Shown in pieces: positions 15,754-25,750 of a stretch of 64,000 nucleotides of DNA; the stretch's first letter is position 1, and each line of letters opens with the position of its first letter. This DNA is from Streptomyces sp. CB01580. Its GTDB lineage: Bacteria > Actinomycetota > Actinomycetes > Streptomycetales > Streptomycetaceae. The stretch covers positions 1 through 64,000 of the forward strand of contig NZ_LIXJ01000009.1 of assembly GCF_001905795.1 (NCBI RefSeq), given 5' to 3'. Below the pieces are notes generated by a model, which ran no database searches, was not told the DNA's origin, and saw only the letters and a list, made by a program, of their open reading frames with translations. Made by a program: the position numbers and the translations under genes.

Positions 15754-16998
15754 ATGACCATGAGCCCCCTGGTGCCCGCCGACGACGTTCCGCCGCCCGC
15801 CCGCTTCGCCCTCGACCGGTGGACGTGGAAGGAGATCGCGCACCTCCTGGCGAACCTCCCCATGGCCGTGGCCGGATTTGTTTACGCGGTGTTCATGATC
15901 GGGGTCGGTGTCGGGTTCTCGGTCACGGTGGTCGGGCTGCCGCTGCTCGCCGCCGGTCTGCACGGGGCGCGACTGATCGGCAGGGCCGAGCGGGCCCGGG
16001 CACGGGCGATGCTCGGGGTGCACGTCGACGAGCCCAGCCCGGTGGTGCTGACCCGCACGGAACAGGGGTTCTTCCCGTGGCTGTGGTCGAGCCTCAAGGA
16101 TCCGGTGGGCTGGCGGGCGGTGCTGTACTCCTTCATCCGGCTGCCGTGGGGAGTGCTCACCTTCGGTGTGACGTGTGTGAGCTTCTTCCTGCTGTGGCCG
16201 GTGCTCCCCTTCATCACGCGGTTCCTCACCAACGTGGACCGGATGATGGCTCGCGGGCTGCTGTCGCCCTCGGACGAGCTGGAGCGGCGGATCGAGGAGC
16301 TGGAGTCGGACCGGGGGGTGGTCGTGGACACCGCCGCCGCCGACCTGCGCCGCATCGAACGCGACCTCCACGACGGCGCACAGGCCCGACTCGTCGCCCT
16401 CGCCATGGACCTCGGCCTCGCCAAGGAAAAACTCACCCACGACCCCCAGGCCGCCGCCCGCATGGTCGACGAAGCCCACGGCGAAGTGAAAACCGCCCTC
16501 CAGGAACTCCGCGACCTCGCCCGAGGCATCCACCCCGCCGTCCTCACCGACCGCGGACTCGACGCCGCACTCTCCTCCATCGCCTCCCGCTGCACCGTCC
16601 CCGTCACGGTCTCGGTGGATCTGCCCGCGCGCCCGGCGGCGGCGATCGAGGGCATCGCCTATTTCACGGTCTCGGAGCTGCTGCAGAACGTCAGCAAGCA
16701 CAGCGGGGCGCGAACGGCGTCGGTCGAGGTGTGGCGGGCCGGGAAGCGGCTCATGCTCCAGGTCACCGACGACGGCCGCGGCGGGGCGCGGCTGGACGGC
16801 GGTACGGGCATGGCCGGGCTGGCCGAACGGCTGGGCGCCGTCGACGGGCTGTTCGTCCTCGACTCGCCGCCGGGCGGCCCCACGACGGTCACCGCCGAGC
16901 TGCCCTGGCGGGACCGTGAAGAGGAGGGACGGGGCCGGGGTGGCCAGGGCCGGGAACAGGGCCGGGGTGGCGCGGCAGCGTCCGCCGAGCGCGCCTGA
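15754..16998 (+). CDS. Sensor histidine kinase (HisKA_3/NarL-type), first of a pair
   Basis: A 414-residue membrane kinase. The N-terminal half has four hydrophobic helices (about 35-70 and 115-155) of the kind annotated as a putative sensor domain. The dimerisation helix carries the phosphoacceptor H206 in RDLHDGAQARLVALAMD. The HATPase domain has the N-box SELLQNVSKHSG and G-boxes DDGRGGA and GGTGMAGLAERL. It lies divergent from nuoA2 and upstream of a paralogous kinase and one LuxR-type regulator. A 311-bp stretch (16297-16607) is identical in DNA to the second kinase. The start at 15754 follows GGCTGGGGG. Confidence 0.93.
   Translation: MTMSPLVPADDVPPPARFALDRWTWKEIAHLLANLPMAVAGFVYAVFMIGVGVGFSVTVVGLPLLAAGLHGARLIGRAERARARAMLGVHVDEPSPVVLTRTEQGFFPWLWSSLKDPVGWRAVLYSFIRLPWGVLTFGVTCVSFFLLWPVLPFITRFLTNVDRMMARGLLSPSDELERRIEELESDRGVVVDTAAADLRRIERDLHDGAQARLVALAMDLGLAKEKLTHDPQAAARMVDEAHGEVKTALQELRDLARGIHPAVLTDRGLDAALSSIASRCTVPVTVSVDLPARPAAAIEGIAYFTVSELLQNVSKHSGARTASVEVWRAGKRLMLQVTDDGRGGARLDGGTGMAGLAERLGAVDGLFVLDSPPGGPTTVTAELPWRDREEEGRGRGGQGREQGRGGAAASAERA
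16297..16607 (+). repeat. 311-bp tract identical to 18146-18456 (copy 1)
   Basis: Base-by-base comparison gives complete identity over 311 bp between the two kinase genes; it stops at a G/C difference on each side. It encodes the H-box helix pair. Codons inside favour GAA, AAA and C-ending synonyms (for example GAC CTC GGC CTC GCC AAG), while the flanks favour GAG, AAG and G-ending codons. Both facts point to recent gene conversion or copying from a common donor. Confidence 0.95.
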
Positions 16999-17063
16999 AC
17001 GCGCTTGAACACACCTGAATGCACTTGAACACACCTGAATGCGTCTGAACCCGGGTGAATGCG
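16996..17063 (+). repeat. Seven TGAAC/TGAAT words at exact 10-bp spacing
   Basis: TGAAY occurs at 16996, 17006, 17016, 17026, 17036, 17046 and 17056. The larger unit is 20 bp (CTTGAACACACCTGAATGCA), seen at 17004, 17024 and, degenerate, 17044. The first TGA is the stop codon of the first kinase. The spacing is one helical turn, so all words face the same side of the DNA. Confidence 0.9.
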
Positions 17064-17410
17064 CCGTGCGCTCACGGCGCGCTCACGGCGCGCCCATGGT
17101 CAAAAGCGGTGCGGAGGACCGGTCACCACGGGGGCCGGTCCTCCGCGCCGTCATGGTCGACATCGCTCGGGGGTGGGGAAAACCCCCGTCCGAAGAGGGA
17201 TACCGCCCTCATGGTGGGCGCGCCCTCGGCCCAGCACTCTTGGACTACGGCCACGAGAACGACCACAGCCACGAGAACCTCGGCCACAAGCGCCTGTACC
17301 GCCGGCCCGCCACCCCGGCAGACCGCCGAATACACCACCCCAGCAGGCCCCCGGCCCCAGACCGCAGACCGCAGACCGCCGCGCAGAACGAGAAGAAACG
17401 GACACCATCC
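16999..17410. other. 412-bp intergenic region between the two kinases
   Basis: It begins with the 10-bp phased repeat, followed by a direct repeat of GCGCTCACGG near 17065-17092. Later come short direct repeats (CCACGAGAAC twice at about 17250-17277, and AGACCGC repeats near 17358). I see no supported gene, although one frame stays open into the second kinase. A promoter for the second kinase is likely here, but no clear -35/-10 pair stands out. Confidence 0.5.
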
Positions 17411-18766
17411 ATGGCCACGGCATACGGACCTGACTCCCGGGACCACCAGCGGTCCGGAGCCGGCTTCGGGGACCACGCCCCGGTGCGGCACTTCCTGCCC
17501 CCAGTGCTGCGCGCGCCCTTCGAGGGCAGAACCCTGCGGGAGCTCGGCCATCTGTCGCTGAGCCTGCTGATCAGCCCGGTCCTGTTCGCCTTCGCGGTCG
17601 GTTTCACGGCTGCGGGAATCGGGACGCTGATCACCTTCGTCGGGGTGCCGATCCTCGCCGGCGCGCTGGCCATGTGCCGGGGCTTCGGCGCGTTCGAGCG
17701 GGTCCGGGCGCGCGGGCTGCTGCACCTGGACGTCGCGGACCCGGAGCCGGTGCGCGGCAGGACCGGCAGCCTGATGTCCTGGATGGGCGCGGTCCTCAAG
17801 AGCGGGGCGTCCTGGCGCCACCTGCTCTACATGCTGCTGCACCTCCCGTGGGCGATATTCGCCGGTACCGTCTCGCTGACGTTCTGGGTGACCGGGTGGG
17901 CCGTCTTCACCTACCCGCTGTGGCAGTGGGTGTTCCCGACGTACGCGGGCACCGGCGGCATCCAGCTGTACGGCGACGACCACCACCAGATCTACCTCGA
18001 CTCCCCGTTCGAGCTGGCCGCGACGAGTGTGTGCGGTCTGGTCCTCGTCCTGTTCACGCCGTGGCTCATCCGCGGTCTGGCGAGTGTGGACCGGCTGATG
18101 GTGGCGGGGCTGCTCGGCCCGTCCCGGCTGGCCACCCGCGTCAGCGAGCTGGAGTCGGACCGGGGGGTGGTCGTGGACACCGCCGCCGCCGACCTGCGCC
18201 GCATCGAACGCGACCTCCACGACGGCGCACAGGCCCGACTCGTCGCCCTCGCCATGGACCTCGGCCTCGCCAAGGAAAAACTCACCCACGACCCCCAGGC
18301 CGCCGCCCGCATGGTCGACGAAGCCCACGGCGAAGTGAAAACCGCCCTCCAGGAACTCCGCGACCTCGCCCGAGGCATCCACCCCGCCGTCCTCACCGAC
18401 CGCGGACTCGACGCCGCACTCTCCTCCATCGCCTCCCGCTGCACCGTCCCCGTCACCGTGGAGGTCGACCTGGCGTCCCGGCCCGCCCAGGCCATCGAGG
18501 GCATCGCCTACTTCACCGTGTCGGAACTGCTGCAGAACATCAGCAAGCACAGTGGCGCCCGCTCCGCCTCCGTCGACGTGTGGCGGGCCGGGAACCGCCT
18601 GATGCTCCAGGTCACCGACGACGGCCGCGGCGGCGCCGATCCGTCCTCGGGCAGCGGGCTCGCCGGTCTGGCCGAACGGCTGGACGCGGTGGACGGGGTG
18701 CTCGCCGTGGACTCCCCCACGGGCGGTCCGACGCGGATCACGGCCGAGCTGCCCTGGCGTGGCTGA
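17411..18766 (+). CDS. Sensor histidine kinase (HisKA_3/NarL-type), second of a pair
   Basis: A 451-residue membrane kinase, paralogous to the gene at 15754-16998. Hydrophobic helices in the N-terminal half (about 45-80 and 130-165, with another near 205-222) form the sensor region. The loop before the last helix is longer than in the first kinase. The phosphoacceptor is H270 in RDLHDGAQARLVALAMD, and the HATPase N-box SELLQNISKHSG and G-box DDGRGGAD follow. The sensor halves differ clearly between the paralogues while the H-box tract is identical. The ATG at 17411 is chosen because the sensor domain begins shortly after; the Shine-Dalgarno is weak. Confidence 0.9.
   Translation: MATAYGPDSRDHQRSGAGFGDHAPVRHFLPPVLRAPFEGRTLRELGHLSLSLLISPVLFAFAVGFTAAGIGTLITFVGVPILAGALAMCRGFGAFERVRARGLLHLDVADPEPVRGRTGSLMSWMGAVLKSGASWRHLLYMLLHLPWAIFAGTVSLTFWVTGWAVFTYPLWQWVFPTYAGTGGIQLYGDDHHQIYLDSPFELAATSVCGLVLVLFTPWLIRGLASVDRLMVAGLLGPSRLATRVSELESDRGVVVDTAAADLRRIERDLHDGAQARLVALAMDLGLAKEKLTHDPQAAARMVDEAHGEVKTALQELRDLARGIHPAVLTDRGLDAALSSIASRCTVPVTVEVDLASRPAQAIEGIAYFTVSELLQNISKHSGARSASVDVWRAGNRLMLQVTDDGRGGADPSSGSGLAGLAERLDAVDGVLAVDSPTGGPTRITAELPWRG
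18146..18456 (+). repeat. 311-bp tract identical to 16297-16607 (copy 2)
   Basis: This is the second copy of the identical kinase tract, in direct orientation 1849 bp downstream of the first. See the first copy for boundaries and codon-use evidence. Confidence 0.95.
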
Positions 18767-18822
18767 ATCCGTTCGTAGCGGTCCGCGCGCACCGACGCCC
18801 TGGGGGCGACAGCGGCCTGCGT

Positions 18823-18865
18823 GCGGAGGCCCGTGGCGCACATCCCCCGCGCCACGGGTCTCCGC
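18823..18865 (+). terminator. Strong hairpin terminator after second kinase
   Basis: A 17-bp stem (18823-18839 with 18849-18865, one G-U pair) with a 9-base loop starts 56 bp past the kinase stop. There is no U-tract, as is usual in this kind of genome. It separates the kinases from the response regulator. Confidence 0.8.
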
Positions 18866-18969
18866 GCGCCGTGCCCCCGCGCACGCCCTCCGTATCCCGT
18901 CGTAATCCCGTCGCACGCCCCTCCGTGTCCCGTGCTCCCGCAGCACGGCCTTCGCATCCCCTGCTCCCC

Positions 18970-19007
18970 GCCGCCGCGCAGGCTCGAAATCAAGCCTGTG
19001 CGGCGGC
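18970..19007. terminator. Second hairpin, GGCT-CGAAATCA-AGCC type
   Basis: A 15-bp stem (18970-18984 with 18993-19007, one G-U pair) closes the 8-base loop CGAAATCA. It resembles the hairpins at 23180 and 48515 in architecture: GC-rich arms that end in GGCT/AGCC around an A/T-rich loop. Confidence 0.65.
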
Positions 19008-19189
19008 CGGGCACACGAATCCGCGAATACGGCGAATACTGGGATGCTGAACGCCGTACGGACCGGCCCGCGAACGGCGCGGGACCGGCAGGCGGTACGG
19101 AACCGGCAGACGATGTGCGGGACCGGCGAAGAAGGCGCGGGACCGGCGGCGACGTGCGGGACCGGCGATCAGTGGGGGAACAGGAAGTC

Positions 19190-19864
19190 ATGGTGGAGGA
19201 CAGGGTGCGGGTGGTCATCGCCGAGGATTCGGTGCTGCTGCGCGAAGGGCTCACCCGGCTGCTGACCGATCTCGGGCACGAGGTCGTCGCGGGTGTGGGC
19301 GACGCCGAGGCGTTGATCAGGACGGTGCGCGATCTCGCCGGTCAGGACGCGCTGCCCGACGTGGTGGTCGCCGACGTACGGATGCCGCCGACCCACACGG
19401 ACGAGGGCGTCCGGGCGGCCGTGCGGCTGCGCAAGGAGTACCCGGGAATCGGGGTCCTGGTCCTTTCGCAGTATGTCGAGGAGCGGTACGCGACCGAGTT
19501 GCTGGCCGGTTCCAGCCGAGGTGTCGGTTATCTGCTCAAGGACCGTGTCGCGGAGGTCCGCGAGTTCGTGGACGCGGTGGTCCGGGTGGCGCGGGGCGGC
19601 ACGGCGCTGGACCCGGAGGTGGTGGCGCAGTTGCTGGGCCGGAGCCGGAAGCAGGACGTCCTGGCCGGGCTGACGCCGCGCGAGCGGGAGGTGCTCGGTC
19701 TGATGGCCGAGGGACGGACGAACTCCGCGGTGGCCAGGCAGCTGGTGGTGAGCGACGGGGCCGTGGAGAAGCACGTCAGCAACATCTTCCTGAAGCTGGG
19801 TCTGTCCCCCAGTGAGGGGGATCACCGCCGGGTGCTGGCCGTGCTGACCTATCTGAACTCCTGA
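19190..19864 (+). CDS. LuxR/NarL-family response regulator
   Basis: A 224-residue two-component regulator. The receiver domain has the phosphoacceptor D62 (VVVADVRMPP), the acidic pocket in IAEDSVLL, and K117 (YLLKD). The C-terminal LuxR-type helix-turn-helix is LTPREREVLGLMAEGRTN followed by AVEKHVSNIFLKLGL. It is the only regulator gene for two adjacent kinases, so both may phosphorylate it. Divergent nuoA2 or the downstream kor genes are natural candidate targets, by position only. The ATG at 19190 has AGGAAG in front. Confidence 0.94.
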   Translation: MVEDRVRVVIAEDSVLLREGLTRLLTDLGHEVVAGVGDAEALIRTVRDLAGQDALPDVVVADVRMPPTHTDEGVRAAVRLRKEYPGIGVLVLSQYVEERYATELLAGSSRGVGYLLKDRVAEVREFVDAVVRVARGGTALDPEVVAQLLGRSRKQDVLAGLTPREREVLGLMAEGRTNSAVARQLVVSDGAVEKHVSNIFLKLGLSPSEGDHRRVLAVLTYLNS

Positions 19865-19868
19865 TGGG

Positions 19869-19883
19869 CTGACACTCTGTCAG
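19869..19883 (+). terminator. Short dyad after response regulator
   Basis: CTGACA-CTC-TGTCAG, a perfect 6-bp stem 5 bp past the stop codon. The stem is short, so it could be a weak terminator or an operator for korA. Confidence 0.35.
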
Positions 19884-20148
19884 GTATTCGTCGCATCGGG
19901 GTGGAGTTCACCGCCCCCGGGCAGGAATCCCGCCGGCGGGTCCTACAACCAAAGAATGAACGCACAGCGTCTTCGTCGAACGATTTGGGGGGTTCGCGAA
20001 ACATGACAAAACGGCACGGAATCGCGTCTCATGACCATGTCCACCATGTGACCGGTCCAGGGAAGGCGACCCTTACCGTCGTAGGGTGGGCACCGGGACC
20101 GTCGGCGGGCCGGCCGGTCCCGAGCCGCCGCGAGGGAGGTCCAGTTCA

Positions 20149-22096
20149 GTGACCAGCCAGGTCAGTAGCCCAGCCGGACAGGCCGACGAGGCCGACGAGG
20201 CACTCGCCGGGGAGCAGCGTGCCCTCGGCGCCGGTCACGCGAGCTCCGGGGACAAGGAAGTCCGTCGCCTTGATCGTGTGATCATCCGGTTCGCGGGTGA
20301 CTCGGGTGACGGTATGCAGCTCACGGGCGACCGTTTCACGTCGGAGACGGCATCGTTCGGGAACGACCTGTCGACGCTGCCGAACTTCCCCGCCGAGATC
20401 CGGGCTCCTGCCGGGACCCTGCCGGGCGTCTCGTCGTTCCAGCTCCACTTCGCGGACCACGACATCCTCACCCCCGGCGACGCCCCGAACGTCCTCGTCG
20501 CGATGAACCCGGCCGCGCTGAAGGCGAACATCGCCGACGTGCCGCGCGGCGCCGAGATCATCGTGAACACCGACGAGTTCACCAAGCGCCCCATGGCGAA
20601 GGTCGGCTACGACAGCAACCCCCTGGAGGACGGCTCGCTGGACGGCTACAGCGTCCACCCGGTGCCGCTGACCACGCTCACCATCGAGGCGCTCAAGGAG
20701 TTCGGGCTCTCCCGCAAGGAGGCCGAACGCTCCAAGAACATGTTCGCCCTGGGGCTGCTCTCCTGGATGTACCACCGGCCCACCGAGAACACCGAAGCCT
20801 TCCTGCGGGCCAAGTTCGCGAAGAAGCCGCAGATCGCGGAGGCGAACGTGGCCGCGTTCCGGGCGGGGTGGAACTTCGGTGAGACGACCGAGGACTTCGC
20901 CGTGTCCTACGAGGTCGCGCCCGCCACCCGCGCGTTCCCGGCGGGTACGTACCGCAACATCTCGGGGAACCTGGCCCTGTCCTACGGGCTGATCGCCGCC
21001 TCCCGGCAGGCCGACCTGCCGCTCTACCTGGGCTCCTACCCGATCACCCCCGCCTCCGACATCCTGCACGAACTCAGCAAGCACAAGAACTTCGGCGTGC
21101 GCACCTTCCAGGCCGAGGACGAGATCGCGGGCATCGGCGCCGCCCTCGGTGCCGCGTTCGGCGGCTCCCTCGCCGTGACCACCACCTCCGGCCCCGGTGT
21201 GGCACTGAAGTCGGAGACGATCGGCCTCGCCGTCTCCCTGGAGCTGCCGCTGGTGATCGTGGACATCCAGCGCGGTGGCCCGTCGACCGGTCTGCCGACC
21301 AAGACCGAGCAGGCCGACCTCCTCCAGGCGATGTACGGCCGCAACGGTGAGGCGCCGGTGCCGGTCGTGGCCCCGCGGACCCCGGCGGACTGTTTCGACG
21401 CCGCCCTGGACGCCGCGCGGATCGCGTTGACGTACCGCACCCCCGTCTTCCTCCTCTCCGACGGCTACCTCGCCAACGGGTCCGAACCGTGGAAGATCCC
21501 CGAGCCCGACGAGCTGCCCGACCTGCGGGTCCAGTTCGCCGCCGGCCCCAACCACACCCTGGCCGATGGCACCGAGGTCTTCTGGCCCTACAAACGCGAC
21601 GAGCAGACCCTGGCCCGGCCCTGGGCGGTGCCCGGCACCCCCGGTCTCGAACACCGCATCGGCGGCATCGAGAAGCAGGACGGCACCGGCAACATCTCCT
21701 ACGACCCCGCCAACCACGACCACATGGTCCGCACCCGCCAGGCGAAGATCGACAACATCGCCGTCCCCGACGCAGAGGTCGACGACCCGGACGGCGCGCG
21801 CACCCTGGTCCTGGGCTGGGGCTCCACCTACGGCCCCATCACCGCCGCCGTCCGCCGCCTGCGCACCGAGGGCCACCCCATCGCCCGGGCCCACCTGCGC
21901 CACCTCAACCCCTTCCCCGCCAACCTCGGTGAGGTCCTGGCCCGCTACGAGAAGGTGGTCGTGCCGGAGATGAACCTCGGCCAGCTCGCCACCCTCATCC
22001 GGGCCAAGTACCTCGTCGACGCCCGCAGCCACACCCAGGTCAACGGAATGCCGTTCAAGGCCGAACAGCTCGCGACGGCCCTCAAGGAGGCCATCG

Positions 22097-22104
<8 letters not shown>
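20149..22104 (+). CDS. korA: 2-oxoacid:acceptor (ferredoxin) oxidoreductase subunit alpha
   Basis: A 651-residue fused gamma-alpha subunit of 2-oxoglutarate (or related 2-oxoacid):ferredoxin oxidoreductase, which oxidatively decarboxylates the acid to acyl-CoA and reduces ferredoxin. The gamma domain (about 40-230) begins with RFAGDSGDGMQLTG. The alpha domain begins near residue 265 with LYLGSYPITPASDIL and continues with AEDEIAGIGAALGAAFGG. The GTG at 20149 is chosen for its strong GAGGGAGGT Shine-Dalgarno; about 40 low-complexity residues precede the core. korB starts before this gene ends (8-bp overlap). Homologues act as a non-NAD alternative to 2-oxoglutarate dehydrogenase in mycobacteria. 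Confidence 0.94.
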
Positions 22105-23155
<1,051 letters not shown>

Positions 23156-23179
23156 CCGCCGGTCACGAGCGTCCGCGAT

Positions 23180-23213
23180 CGCCGGACGGGCTGAAATTCC
23201 GGCCCGTCCGGCG
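23180..23213 (+). terminator. Hairpin terminator after korB, CGCCGGACGGGC type
   Basis: A 12-bp perfect stem (23180-23191 with 23202-23213) closes a 10-base A/T-richer loop. The arms share the word CGCCGGACGGGC with the hairpin at 48515-48550. Confidence 0.8.
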
Positions 23214-23257
23214 TTTGCGTACCGGTGGACCGCCGTCCGGGCCCCCACCATGTGGCC

Positions 23258-25246
23258 ATGACCTCGGACCGTCCGGCCTACGACCGTCGTCCCACGTTCG
23301 ACCGTCCCGCGTACCGCATCAAGCGGCGTCTGCTCGGCCGACCGCTCACCACCGAGCGCATCGGCGAGGAGAAGCTGAACAACCGGACGGCGCTCGGGGT
23401 GCTCGCCTCCGACTGCATCAGTTCGTCCGCGTACGGCTCCGAGGAGATGCTCCGGGTCCTCGTGCCCGTCGTCGGCGCGGCCGCGTTCACCCTGCTCATG
23501 CCGGTGACCGGCGCGATCCTGTTCGTTCTGGTGCTGCTGACGCTCTGTTACAGCGATGTCGTGATGATCTACACCCGTGCGGGTGGTTCGTACGTCGTCG
23601 CGCGGGAGAACTTCGGGCCGGACGTGGCGCAGATCGCCGCCGTGGCCCTGCTCGTCGACTACATCGTCACCGTCGCCGTGCAGGTCTCGGCCGGCACCAA
23701 CGCCCTGATCTCGCTCGCCCATCTGGTCGGCAACGGCTTCACCGGCCTGAACCACCTCCAACTGCCGGTGTCCGTCGCCGTGATCGTGATCCTGGCGTAC
23801 GGAAACCTGCGCGGGGTCCGGGAGGCGGGCCGGGCCTTCGCGCTGCCCGCCTATCTCTTCATGGCGGCGGTAGGTCTGATCCTGCTGGTCGGAACGGTGC
23901 GCGGGCTCACGGGCGGACTGCCGCACGCCGATCTGCGCGCCGAGGGCGTGGTGCCGGTCGGTACCCCGGGCGACGGCTGGCTGTACGGGACCTCGCTCTT
24001 CATCGTGCTGCGCTCGTTCGCCAACGGGGGTTCGTCGCTGACCGGGCTGGAGGCGATCTCCAACGGCATCTCCACCTTCCGCGAACCGCAGGGCCGCAAC
24101 GCCCGCCGCACCCTGATCGCCATGAGCCTGATCCTGGGCGTCCTCGTGCTGGGGGTGTCCACGATGGCGCACTTCACCCATGCCGTGCCGTACGTGGACG
24201 GCACGCCGACCGTCATCGCGCAGGAGGCCCATCTGGCGTTCGGCGACGGACCGCTGGGCACGGCCGGGCTGGTCTTCGTGCAGCTGGCGACCGCGCTGGT
24301 GCTGTACACCGGCGCCAACACCCCGTTCACCGGCTTCCCGTACCTCGCCAGTTTCGTCGCCAAGGACCGGTTCCTGCCCCGGCAGCTGACCCGGCGCGGG
24401 CACCGGCTGGCGTTCTCCAACGGCATCATCTCGCTGGCCGTGGTCTCGCTCGCGCTGTTGCTGGTCACCGGCGCCAGCGTGGACCGGCTGGTGGCGCTGT
24501 ACGCGATCGGCGTGTTCACCGCGTTCACCATGGCCGGGTCCGGACTCACCGCGCACCACCTGCGCCGTCGCGAGCCGTACCGGCGGCTGAAGATCGCCGT
24601 CAACGCCATGGCCGCAGGCGTTTCGGCCGCGGTGGTGCTGATCTTCGCGATCACCAAGTTCACCGAGGGCGCCTGGCTGGTCGTGATCGTCTTCCCGCTG
24701 GGGGTGTGGGCGCTGATGCGGATCAACCGCGAGTACCGGCGCGAGGCGGCCGCGTTGCAGAACTTCCCGCCCCCGGGCATCGGCCGGGGGCGGTACCGCC
24801 GCCATCTGGTCCTGGTCCTCGTCGAGTCGCTGGACCTGGCGACGCTGAAGGCGCTGCGGTACGCCCGTGAGCTGCGCCCGGACGAGATCCGGGCGGTGCA
24901 TTTCGCGATCGACGAGGCGTACGGCCGGCGGCTGGCCACCCGGTGGGGCGCGACGTCCGCCACCTCCGTGCCGCTGGAGCTGGTGGCGTGCCCGGACCGG
25001 CGGCTGCGGCACGCGATGCTGCAGCTCGCCTCCCGCACCACGGAGGACGGGCAGACCTGGCTGACGGTGCTGGTGCCCCGGCGGACGTACCGCAACGTAC
25101 TGGGCAAGCTGCTGCACCGGGGCACGGGCGAGCAGATGGCGAAGGCCCTGGCGCGGCTGCCGCACGTGGCGGTGACGATCCTGCCGTTCGATGTGTCGTG
25201 GGCGCTGCGGCAGTTGGAGGAGGGGCGCGCATCGCGGCCGGACTGA
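23258..25246 (+). CDS. APC-superfamily permease, KimA-like
   Basis: A 662-residue transporter. Residues about 45-490 hold roughly 12 hydrophobic helices. The first broken helix is preceded by LNNRTALGVLASDCISSSAYGSEE (in pieces), similar to potassium importer KimA and the broader amino-acid/polyamine APC family. About 150 C-terminal cytoplasmic residues (from HLVLVLVESLDLATLKALRYAR) look like a universal-stress-protein-type domain, which KimA-like proteins carry. Potassium import is therefore a reasonable guess; amino-acid transport remains possible. I start at the ATG at 23258, where family homology should begin. It stands alone between the kor terminator and the convergent HxlR gene. Confidence 0.85.
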   Translation: MTSDRPAYDRRPTFDRPAYRIKRRLLGRPLTTERIGEEKLNNRTALGVLASDCISSSAYGSEEMLRVLVPVVGAAAFTLLMPVTGAILFVLVLLTLCYSDVVMIYTRAGGSYVVARENFGPDVAQIAAVALLVDYIVTVAVQVSAGTNALISLAHLVGNGFTGLNHLQLPVSVAVIVILAYGNLRGVREAGRAFALPAYLFMAAVGLILLVGTVRGLTGGLPHADLRAEGVVPVGTPGDGWLYGTSLFIVLRSFANGGSSLTGLEAISNGISTFREPQGRNARRTLIAMSLILGVLVLGVSTMAHFTHAVPYVDGTPTVIAQEAHLAFGDGPLGTAGLVFVQLATALVLYTGANTPFTGFPYLASFVAKDRFLPRQLTRRGHRLAFSNGIISLAVVSLALLLVTGASVDRLVALYAIGVFTAFTMAGSGLTAHHLRRREPYRRLKIAVNAMAAGVSAAVVLIFAITKFTEGAWLVVIVFPLGVWALMRINREYRREAAALQNFPPPGIGRGRYRRHLVLVLVESLDLATLKALRYARELRPDEIRAVHFAIDEAYGRRLATRWGATSATSVPLELVACPDRRLRHAMLQLASRTTEDGQTWLTVLVPRRTYRNVLGKLLHRGTGEQMAKALARLPHVAVTILPFDVSWALRQLEEGRASRPD

Positions 25247-25315
25247 CGAACGACGACCGCGCGGAGCGGCCGGGGCGCGGGGAGAAAGCGGCGAGCCCGT
25301 TCGCCCCCGGGGCCG

Positions 25316-25720
25316 CTACCCCTCGTGGGCCTTCCGCCGGTCGTACGTCTCGCGCGCCGACTGCACCGCGTCCAGGCTGCGTTCCGTCCAGCGGGCCAGC
25401 GCCCACACCTGCCCGGCGGCCTCCCGGCCCAGCAGGGTGAGCGAGTAGTCCACCCGGGGCGGGATCACCGGCTTCGCGTCCCGGTGCACGAAGCCGTCGC
25501 GCTCCAGCGTCTGGAGGGTCTGGGCCAGCATCTTCTCGCTGACCCCGCCGACCTGGCGGCGCAGCTCGCTGAAGCGGTACGAACGCTCCAGCAGGGCGGC
25601 GAGCACCAGCACCCCCCAGCGGCTGGTGACGTGTTCGAGCACCAGCCGGGAGGGGCACATCGGCCGGTTCACATCGGGTCTGCGGTCCTCGGGCCTGGAG
25701 TCCACGGCGCTCACACTCAT
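25316..25720 (-). CDS. HxlR-family winged-helix transcriptional regulator
   Basis: A 134-residue DNA-binding protein. MCPSRLVLEHVTSRWGVLVL is the typical HxlR opening with its single redox-type cysteine, followed by RFSELRRQVGGVSEKMLAQTL (recognition region, in pieces) and DGFVHRDAKPVIPPRVDYSLT. Members of this family repress adjacent detoxification genes and often sense electrophiles through the conserved cysteine. It is divergent from the NmrA-type oxidoreductase at 25893, the same arrangement as E. coli ytfH/qorB. The intergenic region has a clear palindrome, so mutual control is likely. Confidence 0.93.
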   Translation of the reverse strand: MSVSAVDSRPEDRRPDVNRPMCPSRLVLEHVTSRWGVLVLAALLERSYRFSELRRQVGGVSEKMLAQTLQTLERDGFVHRDAKPVIPPRVDYSLTLLGREAAGQVWALARWTERSLDAVQSARETYDRRKAHEG

Positions 25721-25736
25721 GTCAGTACCTTACTTC

Positions 25737-25750
25737 AAAGTGGGCACTTT
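25737..25750. promoter_or_regulatory. Candidate operator between HxlR regulator and NmrA oxidoreductase
   Basis: AAAGTG-GG-CACTTT is a perfect 14-bp palindrome 17 bp upstream of the regulator's start. It lies inside an A/T-richer stretch that also contains TTACT on the left and TAGTA on the right. The position suits autoregulation and control of the divergent gene. Confidence 0.5.

Larger units (their letters stand above)
18767..19189. other. 423-bp intergenic region between second kinase and response regulator
   Basis: It holds two long hairpins (18823-18865 and 18970-19007), then a stretch with the word GGGACCGGC or close variants repeated about four times (19080-19170) before the regulator start. 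I see no supported gene. A promoter for the regulator is probable in the second half, near GCGAATACTGGGATGCTG, but it is not clear-cut. Confidence 0.5.

Noticed and set aside
16999..17063. Phased TGAAY repeat as a CRISPR array
   Set aside because: Units are 10-20 bp with no distinct spacers and no cas genes nearby.
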